A stretch of DNA of 64,000 nt, taken from assembly GCA_021794175.1 (NCBI GenBank), contig JAJYRI010000001.1, positions 47,983-111,982 on the forward strand, given 5' to 3'. Positions within the stretch are counted from its first letter, which is position 1; the number at the start of each line of letters is the position of its first letter. The notes under the pieces were generated by a model that did no database searches, was not told the origin of the DNA, and saw nothing but the letters and a program-made list of their open reading frames with translations. This document shows, piece after piece, positions 47,178 to 55,632 of the stretch. Source of the DNA: a bacterium (GTDB lineage: Bacteria; Vulcanimicrobiota; Vulcanimicrobiia; Vulcanimicrobiales; Vulcanimicrobiaceae). The translations under genes were made by a program, and so were the position numbers.

Positions 47178-48478
47178 CGGCTCACCGCACTTCCGAGGCG
47201 GGCTCGCTCTAGTGCCTGGTCGATATCCCAGATGAGGTCGTCACAGTCTTCGAGGCCGACCGAGAGGCGGATCGTCTCCGGGGCGACGCCCGCGGCGAGC
47301 ATCTCTTCATCGCTGAGTTGGGAGTGGGTCGTCGATGCGGGATGGATCACCAACGATTTCGCATCGCCGACGTTGGCGAGATGGCTCCATAATTCGAGCG
47401 CGTCGATAAAACGGCGCCCCGCATCGCGCCCGCCGCGAATACCGAAGGTGAAGACCGAACCCGCGCCGCGCGGCAGATAACGTGCGGCGAGCGTGTAATC
47501 CGGATGCGAGGGTAACCCCGGGTGGCGTACCCACTGCACGTCCGGGTGCGATTCGAGGTGCTCGGCAACCGTTCGGGCGTTGGCAATGTGGCGCTCCATG
47601 CGTACCGGAAGGGTCTCGAGCCCCTGCAACAGCAGCCACGCATCGTGCGCGCCGAGTTGCGCGCCGACATCGCGAAGAATCTCGGCGCGCAGGCGCATAA
47701 GGAAGGCGTACTCGCCGAACGTCTCGGTGAAGATCTTTCCGTGGTAGCCGCGACTCGGTTCGGAGAGGAGCGGAAAACGATCCGTACCGTAATCGAAGCG
47801 CCCGGCATCGACGACGATGCCGCCGACGGTGGTTCCGTGACCGCAGATGAATTTTGTCGCCGACGCGACGACGATATCGGCACCGAATTCAATCGGCCGA
47901 CAGCAATAGGGTGACGCGAACGTATTGTCGACGACGAGCGGGAAGCCGTTCCGGTGCGCGAAGTCTGCGAGCGCATCCAGGTCGGCGATCGCACCCGCCG
48001 GGTTTCCGATCGTTTCGACGAAGAGGAGTTTCGTCTCGGGGCGAAGCGCGGCGCGCATCGCCTTCGTATCGGAGATCGGCACGAATGTGACCGCGATTCC
48101 CATCCGTTCGAGCGTTATCGAAAATTGAGTGACCGTGCCCCCGTAGACGTTCTGCGAGCAGAGAATGTGATCGCCGTTACGGGCGAGCGCGAGGACGACC
48201 GCAAGCTGCGCGGCGAGCCCGCTTGAAAAGGCGACCGCACCGAGCCCGCCTTCGAGGCTCGCCATGCGCTCTTCAAACGAAGCAACGGTGGGATTGCTGA
48301 TTCTGCTGTAGATGTGCCCGTAGCCGCGGAGTGCAAAGAGCTCCGCCGCTTCCTCGGTTGAGCCGAAGACGAAGGCCGAGCTTTGGTAGATCGGCGCCGC
48401 GCGCGAGCCCGTTACCGGGTCGGGTGGCGTCCCGGCGTGGATCGCACGCGTGGCAAAGCCGAAAGTTCGATCGTTCAT
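47174..48478 (-). CDS. metY: O-acetylhomoserine sulfhydrylase-like Cys/Met metabolism enzyme
   Basis: 434-residue PLP fold I enzyme of the cystathionine-gamma-synthase/MetY group. It has YSRISNPTVASFEERMASLEGG, VVDNTFASPYCCRPIEFGAD and PLP lysine K209 in VVASATKFICGHGTTVGG; length over 420 fits MetY (sulfide to O-acetylhomoserine, giving homocysteine). First gene of the six-gene cluster, divergent from the leuC-type gene. A methionine-gamma-lyase activity cannot be excluded. Confidence 0.9.
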   Translation of the reverse strand: MNDRTFGFATRAIHAGTPPDPVTGSRAAPIYQSSAFVFGSTEEAAELFALRGYGHIYSRISNPTVASFEERMASLEGGLGAVAFSSGLAAQLAVVLALARNGDHILCSQNVYGGTVTQFSITLERMGIAVTFVPISDTKAMRAALRPETKLLFVETIGNPAGAIADLDALADFAHRNGFPLVVDNTFASPYCCRPIEFGADIVVASATKFICGHGTTVGGIVVDAGRFDYGTDRFPLLSEPSRGYHGKIFTETFGEYAFLMRLRAEILRDVGAQLGAHDAWLLLQGLETLPVRMERHIANARTVAEHLESHPDVQWVRHPGLPSHPDYTLAARYLPRGAGSVFTFGIRGGRDAGRRFIDALELWSHLANVGDAKSLVIHPASTTHSQLSDEEMLAAGVAPETIRLSVGLEDCDDLIWDIDQALERARLGSAVSR

Positions 48479-48612
48479 GCTGCTTGAGAATGTGCGCGCC
48501 CCGGCGGGGCTATGCCTGCTGCGATGCGGGAGTCGTCGGCGTCGAGGCGAAACCCGTCGGAGAGCCTTCGTCTCTCCTCAAAACGCTAACGAGGTACCAG
48601 ATTATCGTGGGA
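48479..48612. other. Divergent region between metY and leuC-type gene
   Basis: 134 bp with two hairpins on the plus strand (GCCCC-GGC-GGGGC at about 48500-48512 and GGAGAG-CCTTCGT-CTCTCC at about 48559-48577). No S-adenosylmethionine or T-box element is recognisable in either direction. Promoters not evident. Confidence 0.45.
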
Positions 48613-49896
48613 ATGACCCTCACCGAAAAAATTCTTGCGCGCCATGCCGGGCTCGATCGCGTCGAACCCGGTCAGATCATCAACGCGAAGGTCGATCTCG
48701 TTCTGGCGAACGAACTCTCGGCCGCAGTCGCGATTAACGTCATGCGCTCGATAAAAGGCGCGACGCGCGTTTTCGACCGCTCGAAGATCGCACTCGTCGA
48801 AGATCATTTCGTCCCCGCAAAAGACGCACAGTCGGCGAAGCTTGCGCGCCAGATGAAAGAGTTTGCCGCCGAACAGGAGATCGAGCACTTTTTCGATGTC
48901 GGGCGTGGCGGTATCGAGCACGTCGTTCTACCCGAGGAAGGGCTCGTCGCTCCCGGCGAGTTGATCGTCGGCGGCGATTCACATACCTGTACCTACGGCG
49001 CGCTCGGTGCGTTCGCAACGGGAATGGGCTCGACCGATATTGCGGCGGCGTTCGTGCTCGGTGAAGTCTGGCTCCGCGTTCCATCGACGATCAAAATTGT
49101 TTACGACGGAGCGCTCCAAGAAGGCGTCTACGCCAAGGATCTGATGCTGGCGACGGTCGGTAAACTCGGTATCGACGGCGCGACCTATCGCGCGATCGAA
49201 TACCATGGCTCGACGATCGATGCACTTTCGATTACCGGGCGGCTGACGATGGCAAATATGGCAATCGAAGCGGGAGCGAAAAACGGCATCTTCCACACCG
49301 ATGAGAAAACATTGGCATTCGTACGCGAACGTACCGATCGCCCCTTTATCGTCGAGCGCGCCGACGCAGATGCTGCGTACGAGCGAATCGTCGCTATCGA
49401 TGTGAGCGCCCTCGAACCGCAGATCGCTTGTCCGCACACGCCCGATAACGTCCATCCGATCTCGGAAGTGACGCGCGATAGCATCGGACTCGACCAGATT
49501 TTCATCGGCAGCTGCACGAACGGATATATCGAGGATCTCCGCATCGCGGCAAAAATTCTCGAAGGGAAGAAGATTGCGTCGCGTCTGCGCGTCATCGTCA
49601 ATCCGGGCTCGCAGAAAGTTTGGATGCAGGCCGCAGATGAAGGGATTCTCAAAACGTTGGCGAGCGCCGGTTGTGTCGTCAACACTCCGGGTTGCGGCGC
49701 CTGTTTCGGCGGGCATATGGGGACGCTGGGAGACGGCGAACGCTGCCTCTCGACGACGAATCGCAATTATGTCGGGCGAATGGGATCGCCGAAGGCTGAG
49801 GTCTACCTCGCATCGCCGGCGACCTGTGCCGCGTCGGCGCTCACCGGGCAAATTACCGACCCGCGCGTTGTCACGCCGACGCCGGCGTATTCGTAA
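48613..49896 (+). CDS. leuC: 3-isopropylmalate/homoaconitate dehydratase large subunit
   Basis: 427-residue aconitase-family large subunit of the short (archaeal/LeuC2, HacA) type. [4Fe-4S] ligands are in IGSCTNGYIEDLRIA and TPGCGACFGGHMG, and GDSHTCTYGALGAFATGMGSTD is the active-site strand. It isomerises 2- to 3-isopropylmalate (leucine) or homocitrate (lysine). ATG 48613 is used; GTG 48607 is close by. leuD follows 16 bp downstream. Confidence 0.92.
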   Translation: MTLTEKILARHAGLDRVEPGQIINAKVDLVLANELSAAVAINVMRSIKGATRVFDRSKIALVEDHFVPAKDAQSAKLARQMKEFAAEQEIEHFFDVGRGGIEHVVLPEEGLVAPGELIVGGDSHTCTYGALGAFATGMGSTDIAAAFVLGEVWLRVPSTIKIVYDGALQEGVYAKDLMLATVGKLGIDGATYRAIEYHGSTIDALSITGRLTMANMAIEAGAKNGIFHTDEKTLAFVRERTDRPFIVERADADAAYERIVAIDVSALEPQIACPHTPDNVHPISEVTRDSIGLDQIFIGSCTNGYIEDLRIAAKILEGKKIASRLRVIVNPGSQKVWMQAADEGILKTLASAGCVVNTPGCGACFGGHMGTLGDGERCLSTTNRNYVGRMGSPKAEVYLASPATCAASALTGQITDPRVVTPTPAYS

Positions 49897-49912
49897 AGAG
49901 GAGCGATTTTCG

Positions 49913-50419
49913 ATGGAAAAGACCCTGCGCGGACGCGCCCACACCTACGAAAAAAATGTCGACACCGACGTTATCATTCCAGGAAAGTACTGCAATATCG
50001 TCGACCAGGCCGAACTCGGGAAACATGCGATGGAGGGTATCGACCCGGATTTTTCGAGCCGCGTTCGTAACGGCGACATCATCGTCGCCGACAGCAATTT
50101 CGGTTGCGGCTCCAGCCGCGAGGTCGCACCGATCGCGATTAAAGGCGCCGGTGTTTCGGCGGTGATCGCAAAATCGTTCGCGCGCATTTTCTACCGTAAT
50201 GCGATTAATATCGGCCTGCCGATTCTCGAATCTCCCGAGGCGGTCGATGCGATCGCCGCCGGAGATGAGATCGAGATCGATCCGGCGGCCGGCGCGATTC
50301 GCAATCTCACGAAAGGTACGAACTATAAAGCGGCGGAGTTCCCGACCTTCATGCGCTCGCTGATCGAAGCCGGCGGGTTGATCCCCTACGTCGAGCGCCG
50401 CCTCGCCGAGCGAGCGTAG
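49913..50419 (+). CDS. leuD: 3-isopropylmalate/homoaconitate dehydratase small subunit
   Basis: 168-residue swivel-domain partner of the large subunit. RGRAHTYEKNVDTDVIIPGKY opens it, and NFGCGSSREVAPIAIKGAG is the substrate-recognition loop whose variation separates leucine and lysine enzymes. AGAGGAG lies 10 bases before the ATG. Short form matching the large subunit's archaeal-like type. Confidence 0.94.
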   Translation: MEKTLRGRAHTYEKNVDTDVIIPGKYCNIVDQAELGKHAMEGIDPDFSSRVRNGDIIVADSNFGCGSSREVAPIAIKGAGVSAVIAKSFARIFYRNAINIGLPILESPEAVDAIAAGDEIEIDPAAGAIRNLTKGTNYKAAEFPTFMRSLIEAGGLIPYVERRLAERA

Positions 50420-50422
50420 CAC

Positions 50423-50457
50423 GCTCGGGCGGCGGCGCGGAGTCGCCTGTCCCGAGC
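50423..50457. terminator. Hairpin after leuD
   Basis: GCTCGGG and CCCGAGC form a 7-bp stem around a GC-rich loop between leuD and a convergent secreted-protein gene. A competing 7-bp hairpin (50411-50427) includes the leuD stop codon. No U-run, so probably weak or Rho-dependent. Confidence 0.4.
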
Positions 50458-50484
50458 GAGCTTGGATCCTGACGCTTGTGAGGA

Positions 50485-51069
50485 CTAGCGCGGCGGGTTG
50501 TAGCCGCCGCCGACGCCTCCGGTTCCGGTGCCGATCCCGCCATTGCCGAGGCCGCCGGGGACCGGGCTCAGCGAATCGAAGAATTTCTCCTTCGGGCGAT
50601 AGGACGCGGTGAAGACAACCCGCTTCCCGTCAGCCTTGGTCAGCATGCCGACCATATCGGTCGTGCCGTTTAATTGCGATTCGAAGCGCAGCACTTTGCC
50701 GTCGGCAAGCGTGACGACGACGACCATGTTCTCGCCGGAGACGCTACCGGCAAGGCGCGATTTCTTCCCGTGTGGACTGAGGTAAGTGCCTTCGAGTGCG
50801 TCTCCCTGTTGATGCATGCTGAAATGCGCGTAGATCGTCTTATTGGGATACTGAATTTGAATCTCCCAAACGCCGCTGATGCCGATGCGCTGCGGCGGCG
50901 GCGGCTTCGGCGTGGGTTTCACGACCGGCTTCGCCGCCGGTTTTGCCGGTGCGGGGCTCGCTGCGGGCGTCGGCGATGGCGTCGGGAGTGCCTGCTGAGC
51001 CTGCGCGAGGGCGGGCACGGCGAGTAGGGCTGCTAACGCGCAGCCGAGAGCGATACGTTGTGGCTTCAC
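50485..51069 (-). CDS. Secreted Pro/Ala-linker hypothetical protein
   Basis: 194 residues with a signal peptide ending in LAVPALAQAQ, then a Pro/Ala/Lys linker (about 29-60). The compact domain (GISGVWEIQIQYPNKTIYAHF, YLSPHGKKSRLAGSVSGENM) looks like an antiparallel beta barrel; the C-terminal tail is Gly-rich. No assigned function. It overlaps the next minus-strand gene by ATGA (51066-51069). Confidence 0.75.
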   Translation of the reverse strand: MKPQRIALGCALAALLAVPALAQAQQALPTPSPTPAASPAPAKPAAKPVVKPTPKPPPPQRIGISGVWEIQIQYPNKTIYAHFSMHQQGDALEGTYLSPHGKKSRLAGSVSGENMVVVVTLADGKVLRFESQLNGTTDMVGMLTKADGKRVVFTASYRPKEKFFDSLSPVPGGLGNGGIGTGTGGVGGGYNPPR

Positions 51070-51614
51070 GTGGGCGTGCTTCGCGGTTGCGGCGTCGGCG
51101 ACCCTGCGGGCGACGGTTCGCTTGGCTGGCGCCGCGGCTCGTTACCGGGAAGGCCGATACGCCGCCCGACCGTCGGGGCGGGCATTCCGGAGGCGGCGAT
51201 AACGGCGTGGATATCGGTGGCGATCCGGCGTGCTTGGGTGCTATCGAGCGGGCAGGTGATATCGGGGGAACGCCAGCCGTGCCAGAGCGCAAAGACGCTA
51301 TGGCCGAACGACGCCGATTTCATGCACGGCACGCTACGCACGTTCTGTGCGCGTCCATCGGCGAGCGCGGCGAGAAATCGCCGCGCGATTCCCTGAGCGA
51401 TCGTAAAGGTGTGCGGAGGCGCCGTGGGCTGCCCCATACGCGTCGATGGACGCCACCATCCGGTGCCGTCGGAGCGCACCGCTATGGTGAAACCCTGTAC
51501 GTTGGTCGACCCGGTGTCGACGATTCGTGCACCGTCGAGGCGACAGGGCGCGGCAGCGATGGTCAGCAGCGCAAGCGCCGCAACCGTGGATTGAAATCGA
51601 TATCGAAATTGCAT
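51066..51614 (-). CDS. Secreted hypothetical protein
   Basis: 182 residues with a signal peptide (AALALLTIAAAPCRL). Mature part: IVDTGSTNVQGFTIAVRSDG, then FTIAQGIARRFLAALADG and ALWHGWRSPDITCPLD. Four or more cysteines could form disulfides. The C-terminus is Pro/Ser-rich. Not recognised; co-transcribed with the previous gene and divergent from the lipoprotein at 51731. Confidence 0.7.
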   Translation of the reverse strand: MQFRYRFQSTVAALALLTIAAAPCRLDGARIVDTGSTNVQGFTIAVRSDGTGWWRPSTRMGQPTAPPHTFTIAQGIARRFLAALADGRAQNVRSVPCMKSASFGHSVFALWHGWRSPDITCPLDSTQARRIATDIHAVIAASGMPAPTVGRRIGLPGNEPRRQPSEPSPAGSPTPQPRSTPT

Positions 51615-51730
51615 GTTCGAAAAACGCTCGCTAAGTGGAAAGTGTCACAGGAGTCGCTCGGAATTCGTAGAGAAATAGAGTGGGAAGAACCCTATATTGC
51701 TGCTCCTCCTCGAGAGAGGTCTATAAATTC

Positions 51731-53113
51731 GTGAAAATACCTGCGATGCTCTTTGGGGCTGTCGCTGCTGCGGCGCTTTTAGCGGCCTGCGGCGGCGGCG
51801 GTGCCCCCGCGCTTCCATCGAACCCGCCGCCGGTCGGCGGTCCCGGAAATCCGGCAGTCTCGAGCTCGTCGCGGCCCGCCGTGGTCGGCGACACCTTCGC
51901 GTTCTCGGGAAGTTCTCTGGAGAACGACGTCTATACCTACCCGGTGGGGAGTCCGTTTCCGAGCACCTCGACCGCCGCGAAGATCGGCGAGAACGTCGTC
52001 GTCACGGCGAGCGCCGATCCTCTCGGCGCCGGCGGAACCGACTTCCATTCCACCACCACCACGGTCGGCACGACGGCGACCCGCGTGACCACCGGCGATT
52101 CGTACTATTCGACGATCAGCGCAGGTAGCGGGACCAACTTCGTGTTGAACGCTCAACAGAGCGTCGACGACAGTAAGAATACCTATGCGTGGACCTACAC
52201 CACCCCGCAGATCCTCGACGAATTGCCGGAAACGGCCGGTGCGTCATGGACGAATTCACCGGCGGGCACCTATAACGAAACCGACGCCGACGGCGCGACC
52301 ATCGCTCGCACCACGAACGCCGACGGCACGTATACCGAGAACGATACCTTCGCGACCGGTGGGATTTCGAAGATGACCTTTACGGTTAATGCCGACGGTT
52401 CGGGAGCGTGGGATATCTATTTCCCCGGTGCCCCTGGTCCCTCGATCGTCAGCTATACTGCACCGACTTCCGGGACGATTTCGGTCGCGGTTCAGAATCC
52501 TACACCGACGCCTTCCCCGGGCGCGACTGGAACGCCGGCTCCGAATCCTCCGAGGGTTTACGCGACGCCGGCTGCCTGGTTCTCGCCCGCGCCGAAGCTC
52601 TATCAGGAGAGCGATACGGTCAGCACCGGCGTGACGTTTCCTGCGTCGTGCGCAGTTCCAAGCGCATACGGGGCGAGCGGCAACTCCATTGTGCAGACGA
52701 TCTCGAAAATCGATCCGATACTTGGGCTCGACGAGGTGACGACGACCACAACCTATACGCTGCAAGGGGTCGGGCCGGTCTGCGTGGCGATGAACGACGT
52801 TCAGACGTATTATTACGATTACCTGAACGACACCGCTCTGTCCGGCGGCTTCGCCGATTTCGCCGGATCGCCGCAACTCACGAAAACGTATTCGCAAACG
52901 CTCACCCTGCAGACCGCAGGAACCTCGATACAGAGCGAGGCGCGCTCGACCAAGAGCGCGGCAGTCGCGCCGATTTCGACGGCGCTCTTCGCCGCCGACC
53001 TGTCGAACTTCCGGATGCATATCGCTCGCGAACGGGCGCAGGCGCGCACCGCCTTTGCGAAGATGTTCGTACGCATCATCGCCCCAACGCTTTCGCTCGG
53101 AGGTAACCGCTAA
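51731..53113 (+). CDS. Lipoprotein of unknown function
   Basis: 460 residues from GTG 51731 (GAGAGAGG upstream). Lipobox [11 protein letters not shown], Pro-rich start, then a Thr/Ser/Gly-rich beta-sheet body with repeats of DADGATIARTTNADGTYTEN type and a late Pro-Thr linker (PTPTPSPGATGTPAP). No enzyme motif seen. Its stop overlaps the S53 peptidase start (TAATG), so they are translated together; it could be a partner, inhibitor or anchor of that peptidase. Confidence 0.78.
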   Translation: MKIPAMLFGAVAAAALLAACGGGGAPALPSNPPPVGGPGNPAVSSSSRPAVVGDTFAFSGSSLENDVYTYPVGSPFPSTSTAAKIGENVVVTASADPLGAGGTDFHSTTTTVGTTATRVTTGDSYYSTISAGSGTNFVLNAQQSVDDSKNTYAWTYTTPQILDELPETAGASWTNSPAGTYNETDADGATIARTTNADGTYTENDTFATGGISKMTFTVNADGSGAWDIYFPGAPGPSIVSYTAPTSGTISVAVQNPTPTPSPGATGTPAPNPPRVYATPAAWFSPAPKLYQESDTVSTGVTFPASCAVPSAYGASGNSIVQTISKIDPILGLDEVTTTTTYTLQGVGPVCVAMNDVQTYYYDYLNDTALSGGFADFAGSPQLTKTYSQTLTLQTAGTSIQSEARSTKSAAVAPISTALFAADLSNFRMHIARERAQARTAFAKMFVRIIAPTLSLGGNR

Positions 53114-55215
53114 TGGCTCGCACACCGCGCATTCGAACGCTCGTGGCAACGCTGATTGCTGCGTCATTACTGGCAGCTTGCGGTGGCGGCGGGGGCGCCG
53201 GCTCGTCGCTACCCACCTCGAATACCGGGGGGGCGATCCCGCCGATCGGCTCGACCGGCCCGTCCTCGTTCCGTTGGGGTCAACGCATGCTCCAACAAGC
53301 GAGCTACATCGGACCGCTGACCAAACCCGTCGCGATGGCGATGCTCGCGCAACCTCAGTTGCAGAATGAAGCGGGTTTGGTTACGTACGCACAACAGGCG
53401 AGTACGCCGGGAAATCCGAATTATCGCCATTTCCTCACCCCGCAACAGATCGGGCAAATGTATGGCGCCGCGCCTGCGAATCAGGCGAAGGTCGCCGCAT
53501 ACTTCCAACAATACGGTATCGGCGTCGGCTCGTGGCCGCAGAATTTGGTGCTCTCGCTTGTCGGCAGCAGCACGCAATTCACCGCAGCACTCGGCGTGAA
53601 GTTCGGTTACTACCAGTACGGAAAAGAACGCTTTATCGCGCCGATCGGCACGCCGCACGTCAACGGCAGCATTCCGCTCGCCGCGCTCAACGCGCTCGTC
53701 CCGATCGCCTCGCAGGTGCACGACTATCTCATCCGCCCATCGACGGGGGCCTTCGGCCCCGGGCTCTCCCCGCAGCAGGTCGCGCGCGCCTTCGATTTCA
53801 CCGGAGCGTATAATGCCGGGCTTACCGGCAACGGTATCGGCTTAGGCATTATCGGAACCGGGCCGATCGATCCGAACGACGTTCCCTACTACGGAGCGGC
53901 ATTCCACACCCGCGTTGCGACGGTCAGTCTTATTCCGACCTCGCCGTTCTACGTCAATCCGGCGTCGTTAAATGTTCCCGGCACCTTCCCTTACGGGCCC
54001 GGTTTTCCAACAACCGGTTTCACAACGCCGCCAAAGGACACCAACCCGACGGATTCTAATTTTAACACCTGTATGACTACTGGAACCGGCGTTCCGAACT
54101 TTCAAACCTGCAATCTTGAAGACGGCGAAGCGCAACTCGATACCGAGACGACGGCAAGCCTCGCCCCCGGCGTGAACGAGAATTTCTATCTCGCCTACTA
54201 TTCGTTCTGCTACAACGCGGGGACCGGCATCGTTGATAGCGCCAACATCGGCGTAACGAGCTGCCCGGCTGGCGAAACGCTCGGCGATGCCGAGGGTATA
54301 TCGCTCGCTGATTTCGAGATCCAACAGGCGATCGCCGACAACCGCTCCGACGTGCTCAGCCTGAGCTACGGCGAAGGTGAAACGGATCTGAGTCCCTTGT
54401 ACATCGGAACCAATGGCCTCGGCCCCAGCGAGTTTGCCGCCTTGGCGGCGGAGGGCATCGCGGTCTTCGTGGCTTCCGGGGATAATGGGAACGCTAATTG
54501 CGTCGATCCCATCACGGGCCTCTATCCAACGACTCCCTGCGTCTCCTATCCGGCGAGCGACACCAACGTCGTCGCGGTCGGCGGCGTGAACCTCCCCGTC
54601 GACGGCGGAGGGAATCTCCTCGGGCAGATCACTGCGTGGGCCGACCAGACGACGCTCGGCGGAAATGGCACCTGGGGAAACAACATCGGTTCCGGCGGTG
54701 GTGTCTCGGTGCTGATCCCGGCGCCGGCATGGCAGGCCGGGCTCACGTTAACCGGCGGGAACCCGCAACTCGGCGGCTACCGCGGCGTGCCTGATATCGC
54801 GATGGATGCCGACCCGCTCACCGGTCAGGGGATGGGGCAGTATATCGCCTATGGCGGCACGATTGGCGCTGTGGGTGGTACTTCAATGGCTGCACCGCAG
54901 GCAGCTGCCCAATGGGCGCTCGTTCTCCAGGCCTGCAAGCAATCGGCGACCTGCGGGAACGGCGCCACCGGCCCCTACAGCTATCGCTTAGGGAACCCGG
55001 CGCCGCTCTTCTATCAAATCGCCTCTACGCCCGCGAATTACGCCTCGGTCTTCGAGGACGTGCAGTACGGCGAGAACGAGGCGAATCAGAACGGCAGCCT
55101 CGCCCCGATCACCGGCTGCTGCTTCTCGACCCCGGGGTACGACCTGGTCACCGGGCTCGGCGTCCCGATGACCGGCCGCCTGATCACGGCGATCACCAAG
55201 ACCCCGGTCAACTAG
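53113..55215 (+). CDS. S53 (sedolisin/kumamolisin-like) peptidase lipoprotein
   Basis: 700-residue exported carboxyl-serine peptidase. Lipobox [10 protein letters not shown], then a Pro-kuma activation domain ([31 protein letters not shown] region about residues 90-200). The catalytic set is E339 and D343 in [11 protein letters not shown]457 in ASGDNGN and S591 in [12 protein letters not shown]. The calcium site [11 protein letters not shown] is near the C-terminus. Family members act at acid pH, which suggests an acidic habitat. Confidence 0.9.
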   Translation: MARTPRIRTLVATLIAASLLAACGGGGGAGSSLPTSNTGGAIPPIGSTGPSSFRWGQRMLQQASYIGPLTKPVAMAMLAQPQLQNEAGLVTYAQQASTPGNPNYRHFLTPQQIGQMYGAAPANQAKVAAYFQQYGIGVGSWPQNLVLSLVGSSTQFTAALGVKFGYYQYGKERFIAPIGTPHVNGSIPLAALNALVPIASQVHDYLIRPSTGAFGPGLSPQQVARAFDFTGAYNAGLTGNGIGLGIIGTGPIDPNDVPYYGAAFHTRVATVSLIPTSPFYVNPASLNVPGTFPYGPGFPTTGFTTPPKDTNPTDSNFNTCMTTGTGVPNFQTCNLEDGEAQLDTETTASLAPGVNENFYLAYYSFCYNAGTGIVDSANIGVTSCPAGETLGDAEGISLADFEIQQAIADNRSDVLSLSYGEGETDLSPLYIGTNGLGPSEFAALAAEGIAVFVASGDNGNANCVDPITGLYPTTPCVSYPASDTNVVAVGGVNLPVDGGGNLLGQITAWADQTTLGGNGTWGNNIGSGGGVSVLIPAPAWQAGLTLTGGNPQLGGYRGVPDIAMDADPLTGQGMGQYIAYGGTIGAVGGTSMAAPQAAAQWALVLQACKQSATCGNGATGPYSYRLGNPAPLFYQIASTPANYASVFEDVQYGENEANQNGSLAPITGCCFSTPGYDLVTGLGVPMTGRLITAITKTPVN

Positions 55216-55243
55216 GGGGTTTCCCCTTCTGGGGGAGGGGAGA

Positions 55244-55280
55244 GCAAGGGACCTCAGAGGATGACTCTAAGGTCCCTTGC
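55244..55280. repeat. Long inverted repeat upstream of rpmE
   Basis: GCAAGGGACCT (55244-55254) and AGGTCCCTTGC (55270-55280) are perfect complements; AGAG/CTCT adds four pairs inside. It ends 6 bases before the rpmE extended -10 and lies after the S53 stop. No U-run. It could end S53 transcription or be an operator for rpmE. Confidence 0.75.
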
Positions 55281-55286
55281 ATGGGC

Positions 55287-55306
55287 TGCTATACTACGAG
55301 GGCTGT
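55287..55306 (+). promoter_or_regulatory. rpmE promoter-like element shared with rpsB
   Basis: TGC-TATACT (55287-55295) then CGAGGG and TGT, 18 of 20 bases identical to the rpsB element. No good -35 is seen, as expected for an extended -10. The predicted transcription start (about 55302) is almost at the rpmE start codon. Confidence 0.6.
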
Positions 55307-55577
55307 GAAACCTAAGATTCATCCTACCTGGTTCCCCGACGCGCAAGTTCATTGCGCCTGCGGGAGCACGTTTACCACCGGATCGACGCATCAGAAGATC
55401 AGCGTCGAAATCTGTTCGGCCTGCCATCCGCTCTTTACCGGTCAACAGAAACTGATCGATACCGCCGGACGCGTCGATAAGTTCAACCAACGCGCCGCCG
55501 CTGCAGAGCAGAAGAAGGCCGAAGCCGCCGCACGCAAAGCTGCGCGCGAGTCGAAGAGCTCCGCCGCCTCCGCTTAA
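55305..55577 (+). CDS. rpmE: Ribosomal protein L31, zinc type
   Basis: 90 residues. [20 protein letters not shown] and [18 protein letters not shown] hold the four zinc cysteines (CxC and CxxC). The usual L31 is about 70 residues; here an Ala/Lys tail of about 20 is added. GTG 55305 is chosen from the normal KxxIHP N-terminus; ATG 55281 is in frame but overlaps the -10 element. The transcript may be nearly leaderless. Confidence 0.93.
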   Translation: MKPKIHPTWFPDAQVHCACGSTFTTGSTHQKISVEICSACHPLFTGQQKLIDTAGRVDKFNQRAAAAEQKKAEAAARKAARESKSSAASA

Positions 55578-55596
55578 CGCTGCAAGCAAAAACGGA

Positions 55597-55627
55597 GCGA
55601 GCTGCCAGGGCGGCTCGCTTTTGCTTT
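55597..55627 (+). terminator. Rho-independent terminator after rpmE
   Basis: GCGAGCTGC-CAGG-GCGGCTCGC (one G-U pair) followed by TTTTGCTTT. An outer AGCAAAA/TTTTGCT pairing extends it. The prfA start codon is 6 bases past the tail, so prfA needs read-through or a promoter inside rpmE. Confidence 0.8.
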
Positions 55628-55632
55628 GTATC

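Noticed and set aside
48479..48612. SAM riboswitch or T-box before metY or leuC
   Set aside because: The region has hairpins but none of the conserved riboswitch core strings in either direction.
51609..51637. TTGCAT-N17-TAAGTG promoter for the lipoprotein at 51731
   Set aside because: Spacing is right but the -10 is poor and the -35 overlaps a start codon on the other strand.
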